Positions 61,201-64,000 of a stretch of 64,000 nt of DNA are shown piece after piece (positions within the stretch are counted from its first letter, which is position 1; every line of letters starts with the position of its first letter). Position numbers and translations under genes: made by a program. The notes under the pieces are model-generated. The model was not told the origin of the DNA. It searched no databases and saw only the letters and a list, made by a program, of their open reading frames with translations. The stretch is from Metaphire vulgaris (taxonomy: Eukaryota > Annelida > Clitellata > Crassiclitellata > Megascolecidae), in NCBI GenBank assembly GCA_018105865.1, contig CM030837.1, positions 10,918,725 through 10,982,724 on the forward strand. The letters run 5' to 3'.

Positions 61201-61231
61201 GTAACTTTAATGCTTTGTGATAGGAACAGAC
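61201..61231. repeat. 31-bp direct repeat, right copy
   Basis: Matches 60554-60584 exactly; the likely target-site duplication of the LINE-E insertion. Confidence 0.9.
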
Positions 61232-62188
61232 TGATCAGATCGTTTGGCTTGCACGCGCACGGCTATGCTGACGACGTCCAGGTCTATTCGACATGTAGGC
61301 CACCTGAATCCGACGAACTACGGAGGCAGGTCATTGAGTGACTGCAGGTGGTCGAATTGTGGATGGCCACAAACCAGCTTACACTCAACCCCGCCAAGAC
61401 AGAGTTTCTTTGGCTCTCGACACCAGGACGGACCCGCCTGATCAATTGCACCGCGTCTACTCTCGGGAACGTCAACACTGAGCCAGTCAGAGACATCAGG
61501 CTGCTTGGGGTGACTCTTGACGAGACTCTGTCATTCGGTGAGCACATCATTAATGTCACCTGCTCATGCTACCACCAGTTACGGGATACTAAAGCGATGC
61601 GCCGATATCTCACGGTGTCGGCAACGATACTGCTAGTCCGGGTGTTAGTCCTGAGCCGGATTGACTATTGCAACAGTGTGCTGCTGGGCCTTCCCGCCAA
61701 CCTGCTCGACAAACTGCAATCCGTGCTGAACGTCTCAGCGCGACTGATCTTTGGAGCTCGATGGAACACGCACGTCACGCCGCTGCTTCGTGATAAGCTC
61801 CATTGGCTACCAATACGGGAGCGGGTCAGCTTCAAGCGATGCCTGCTAACTAACCGAGCGCTACACGACCCTACTTGCCTGGATTACATCGCCTCCCTCC
61901 TACAGCGGACCACGATTCTGGAACAACGTCGGCTGCTCAGATCTGACAGTGGAGTCAAATTGCTTGTGCTTCCCCCATCTAAAACGGCTAAGTTTGGGGA
62001 CAGGTCGGTTACTTGGGGCAATCCAGAACTGTGGAACTCACTACCGGACCATGTCACAAACTCTCTTTTGGAATTTTTCTACGTAATCTAAGACTTGCTT
62101 ATTCACCATCGGGTATAAGTAGTTTTATAAAGCGCTCTTGTCTTTGGCCACTTCTGCCATGCTTATTGCGCTATAGAAATCGTCTAGC

Positions 62189-62238
<50 letters not shown>

Positions 62239-62240
62239 CA
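61232..62240 (+). mobile_element. LINE-B-type copy, from the YADD box to a (TAA)n tail
   Basis: Starts LIRSFGLHAHGYADDVQVYS at the RT active-site box. After a stop near 61340, a 247-residue open frame (61348-62091) reads NQLTLNPAKTEFLWLSTPGR, LLGVTLDETLSFGEHIINVT, VLSRIDYCNSVLLGLPANLL, LQSVLNVSARLIFGARWNTH, LLRDKLHWLPIRERVSFKRC, PPSKTAKFGDRSVTWGNPEL and WNSLPDHVTNS. This is the thumb and C-terminus of the LINE-B family, GC-richer than its surroundings and little decayed. The usual closing phrase is replaced after a frameshift (LLEFFYVI). The 3' UTR (CGCTATAGAAATCGTCTAGC) ends in TAA units at 62190-62236. Confidence 0.9.
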
Positions 62241-62288
62241 ACACATAATGCCAACTAGAATAAATGTGCTGAAATCTTATGTGTGGCT

Positions 62289-63505
62289 GTGGCGTGATTG
62301 GACACTTGCAAGCCACGCCTCAACCTTCGAGAAATTGAAAGGTATGTTAAAATCTGCGCCTGTTTTAGCCTTTTTAATGACATGAAGGAACTGCTTATTC
62401 AGTGTGATAGCTCGCAGAAAGGCTCGGGAGCTCTGCTTGTTCAGGGAAATCGTGTAGTAGAGTATGCTAGCCGTGCATTAACACAAACTGAACAGGGATG
62501 GAGCCAACAGGAAAAGGAATGTCTATCTATATGCTTTGCTATGGAAAAATTCCATTATTACACATATGCAAGAAAGGTCAAAGTTCAAAACGACCATAAA
62601 CCTTTATTGGCTATATTCAAAAAGTCTCTATCTTCTGCGCCAAAAAGGCTCCAGCACCTGTTGTTAAAGAACAAAGATATGATTTTGAGATGGAATACGT
62701 TGTTGGCAGAGATTTAATTTTGGCAGACGCCCTTAGTTGAGCTTACATTGCCAGAGGCACTCAACAGGAGTTCAGAGAGGAAATTGCTTTCCTAGAGACG
62801 GCAGACTCAGGGCAAGAAGCAGAAATACGATTAATCACATCTCCATCCACTTTAAAACTTATAGACGCGACATCCGATCCGTCCTACATCCGACTGAAAG
62901 AACAGATTCATCGAGGTTGGCCCAACTCGCCGAAGATACTGACAGCCAACGTTCGACCTTTTGCGACCTTTGGAGATGAATTATCGGTCTGTCGAGGTCT
63001 CGTATACAAAGGACATCGTCTTGTCATACCAGGACCGGCGAGACAGGAAATATTAAACTGTCTACACTCGTCTCATATTGGACTAAATAGTTGTCTACGT
63101 CGTGCGAGGGAGGTGGTATTCTGGCCAAATTTGACCAGTGAACTCCGAGAGAAAGTTCTGAAATGTCATATTTGCAATACATTCAGAGACTTGCCTCCAA
63201 AAGAACCACTGGCACCCATACCCCCACCGTCTCGGCCGTGAGAAAGAGTAGCAGTTGACATCTTCACATTTCAGCAACGAGAATATTTAATTTCAACAGA
63301 CGTCCTCAGTGGATTCTTCGAAATAGACAGACTTTCGTCGAAGTCGGTGAGCAACATAATTTATTGTTTGAAACAACATTTTGCAACATTTGGTATCCCA
63401 TCATTCTTGCATAGTGATAACATTCCATTTAGCTCAGTGGAATTTAAGAAATTCGCAGACAAATACGAGTTTAACAGAACTGCTATAAAATATTATTTTG
63501 CTTAA
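62289..63505 (+). pseudogene. Ty3/gypsy pol fragment: RNase H and integrase, degenerate
   Basis: The first run (to 62716) is the RNase H domain: TFEKLKGMLKSAPVLAFF, IQCDSSQKGSGALLVQ (catalytic Asp), QEKECLSICFAMEKFHYY (catalytic Glu) and VQNDHKPLLAIFKKS. After several stops and frameshifts the integrase zinc-binding motif appears at about 63054-63185 (LHSSHIGLNSC ... KCHICNTFRD, an HHCC pattern). The integrase core then gives VAVDIFTFQQREYL, STDVLSGFFEI and IPSFLHSDNIPFS, with two catalytic aspartates recognisable. It ends at 63505. No LTRs, gag, protease or complete RT were found around it. A dead fragment of an LTR retrotransposon. Confidence 0.85.
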
Positions 63506-63537
63506 TTGGATAATGAGCCTAATTAATGGGAAGAGAT

Positions 63538-63574
63538 GTGGCGTGATTGGACACTTGCAGGCCATGCCTCAACC
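63538..63574. repeat. 37-bp direct repeat of the start of the gypsy fragment
   Basis: GTGGCGTGATTGGACACTTG and its continuation match 62289-62325 at 35 of 37 positions. In the first copy it is in-frame pol sequence (WRDWTLASHASTF). The second copy is cut off where ACGTTCCCTCTAA begins. Confidence 0.8.
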
Positions 63575-64000
63575 AACGTTCCCTCTAATTTTTTTGGGTA
63601 CTGTGCAAAGTTTCAGTTGGTCTGAGCAACTCAAAAATTCTGCTGTGCAAGGTATATATGAGATTTTAAAAGATTTTTAAAAATTGTATTGCCTTGTTTC
63701 ATACGCTAGTCAAGTGAAGACTGAAGACTGGTGCCCAACAAAATAAGCTTTTTCAAAAATTGCAATAAAACCTAATTAATGAAATGAACTTGAAATTTCT
63801 TAAAGTCGTTATGACTAAGTCTTATTGACAAAACATCACATCATCTATGGCTTCATTGTAATCGAAATTCTAACATTAAGATAACAGTCATTGCTGAGAA
63901 CTTGAGGTCCCCTCTGACAGAGGCGGATTTACATTTTGGAGGCCCGGTGCAAATATTGCCATGGAGGCCCCCCGATGCCATCGTGGTCACTTAAAGAAGT
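63575..64000. other. Unassigned sequence with two hAT-like termini
   Basis: CAACGTTCCCTCTAATTTTT at 63573 and CAGAGGCGGATTTACATTTT at 63919 both look like hAT left ends. The partner of the first was not found and the second runs off the window. No coding feature. Confidence 0.4.

Noticed and set aside
1..64000. A novel multi-gene defence or biosynthetic system
   Set aside because: No set of co-oriented intact non-transposon genes exists in the window; every long frame recognised belongs to a retrotransposon or transposase relic.

Overview
The window looks like AT-rich, gene-poor nuclear DNA from an invertebrate animal, probably marine, but the sequence does not name the species. Reasons: many non-LTR retrotransposons of metazoan type (CR1/L2-like and RTE-like), ZBED5-like hAT transposases, TTAA-flanked piggyBac-like elements, a tRNA-derived SINE, long (AT)n tracts, and two candidate spliced exons. 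There are no operons, rRNA or tRNA genes, CRISPR arrays or prokaryotic signals. Almost every long reading frame is a retrotransposon relic or low-complexity sequence.

Family letters used below. LINE-B: CR1/L2-like, with endonuclease and reverse transcriptase (RT). LINE-C: CR1-like with an (ATT)n tail. LINE-D, -H and -J: L2/CR1-like families. LINE-A and -E: RTE-like C-termini; A has a (GAT)n tail. LINE-F: a jockey-like C-terminus with a Cys/His motif. TTAA elements: piggyBac-like, starting CCC and ending GGG between TTAA duplications. MS elements: inverted-repeat elements that sit inside (AT)n tracts.

Layout. 1-8.4 kb: an RT relic, a tandemly duplicated CCAAT-rich unit, a SINE, and a hAT element with a second MITE nested in it. 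8.5-12.8 kb: the longest LINE-B copy (endonuclease plus RT, minus strand) and LINE 3' ends. 12.8-15.5 kb: a duplicated block of MS elements, microsatellites and a Harbinger-like MITE, one copy invaded by a TTAA element. 15.6-25.4 kb: LINE fragments, a hAT element, a TTAA element and a palindromic foldback element inside an RTE relic. 25.5-29.3 kb: a hAT element with perfect target duplications, a candidate host exon and two MITEs. 29.8-35.6 kb: an old hAT-like shell enclosing a LINE-C copy and other inserts. 35.9-44.8 kb: LINE-A, LINE-D, a 32-bp minisatellite, and a LINE-J split by a hAT element and lying just upstream of a ZBED5-like transposase pseudogene. 44.9-55.1 kb: an open LINE-B RT frame and a four-level nest of insertions (47.7-53.2 kb). 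55.4-64 kb: more LINE fragments, a solo LTR, a second candidate exon and a degenerate Ty3/gypsy pol fragment.

The only host-gene signal is a pair of minus-strand exons (56524-56609 and 27030-27223) whose reading frames join in phase. The second carries an RGGW.RIFP motif like that of tubulin tyrosine ligase-like (TTLL) polyglutamylases. If correct, about 29 kb of this transposon graveyard is one intron. The window's main interest is the insertion record: many elements have exact target-site duplications, so their order of arrival can be read directly.
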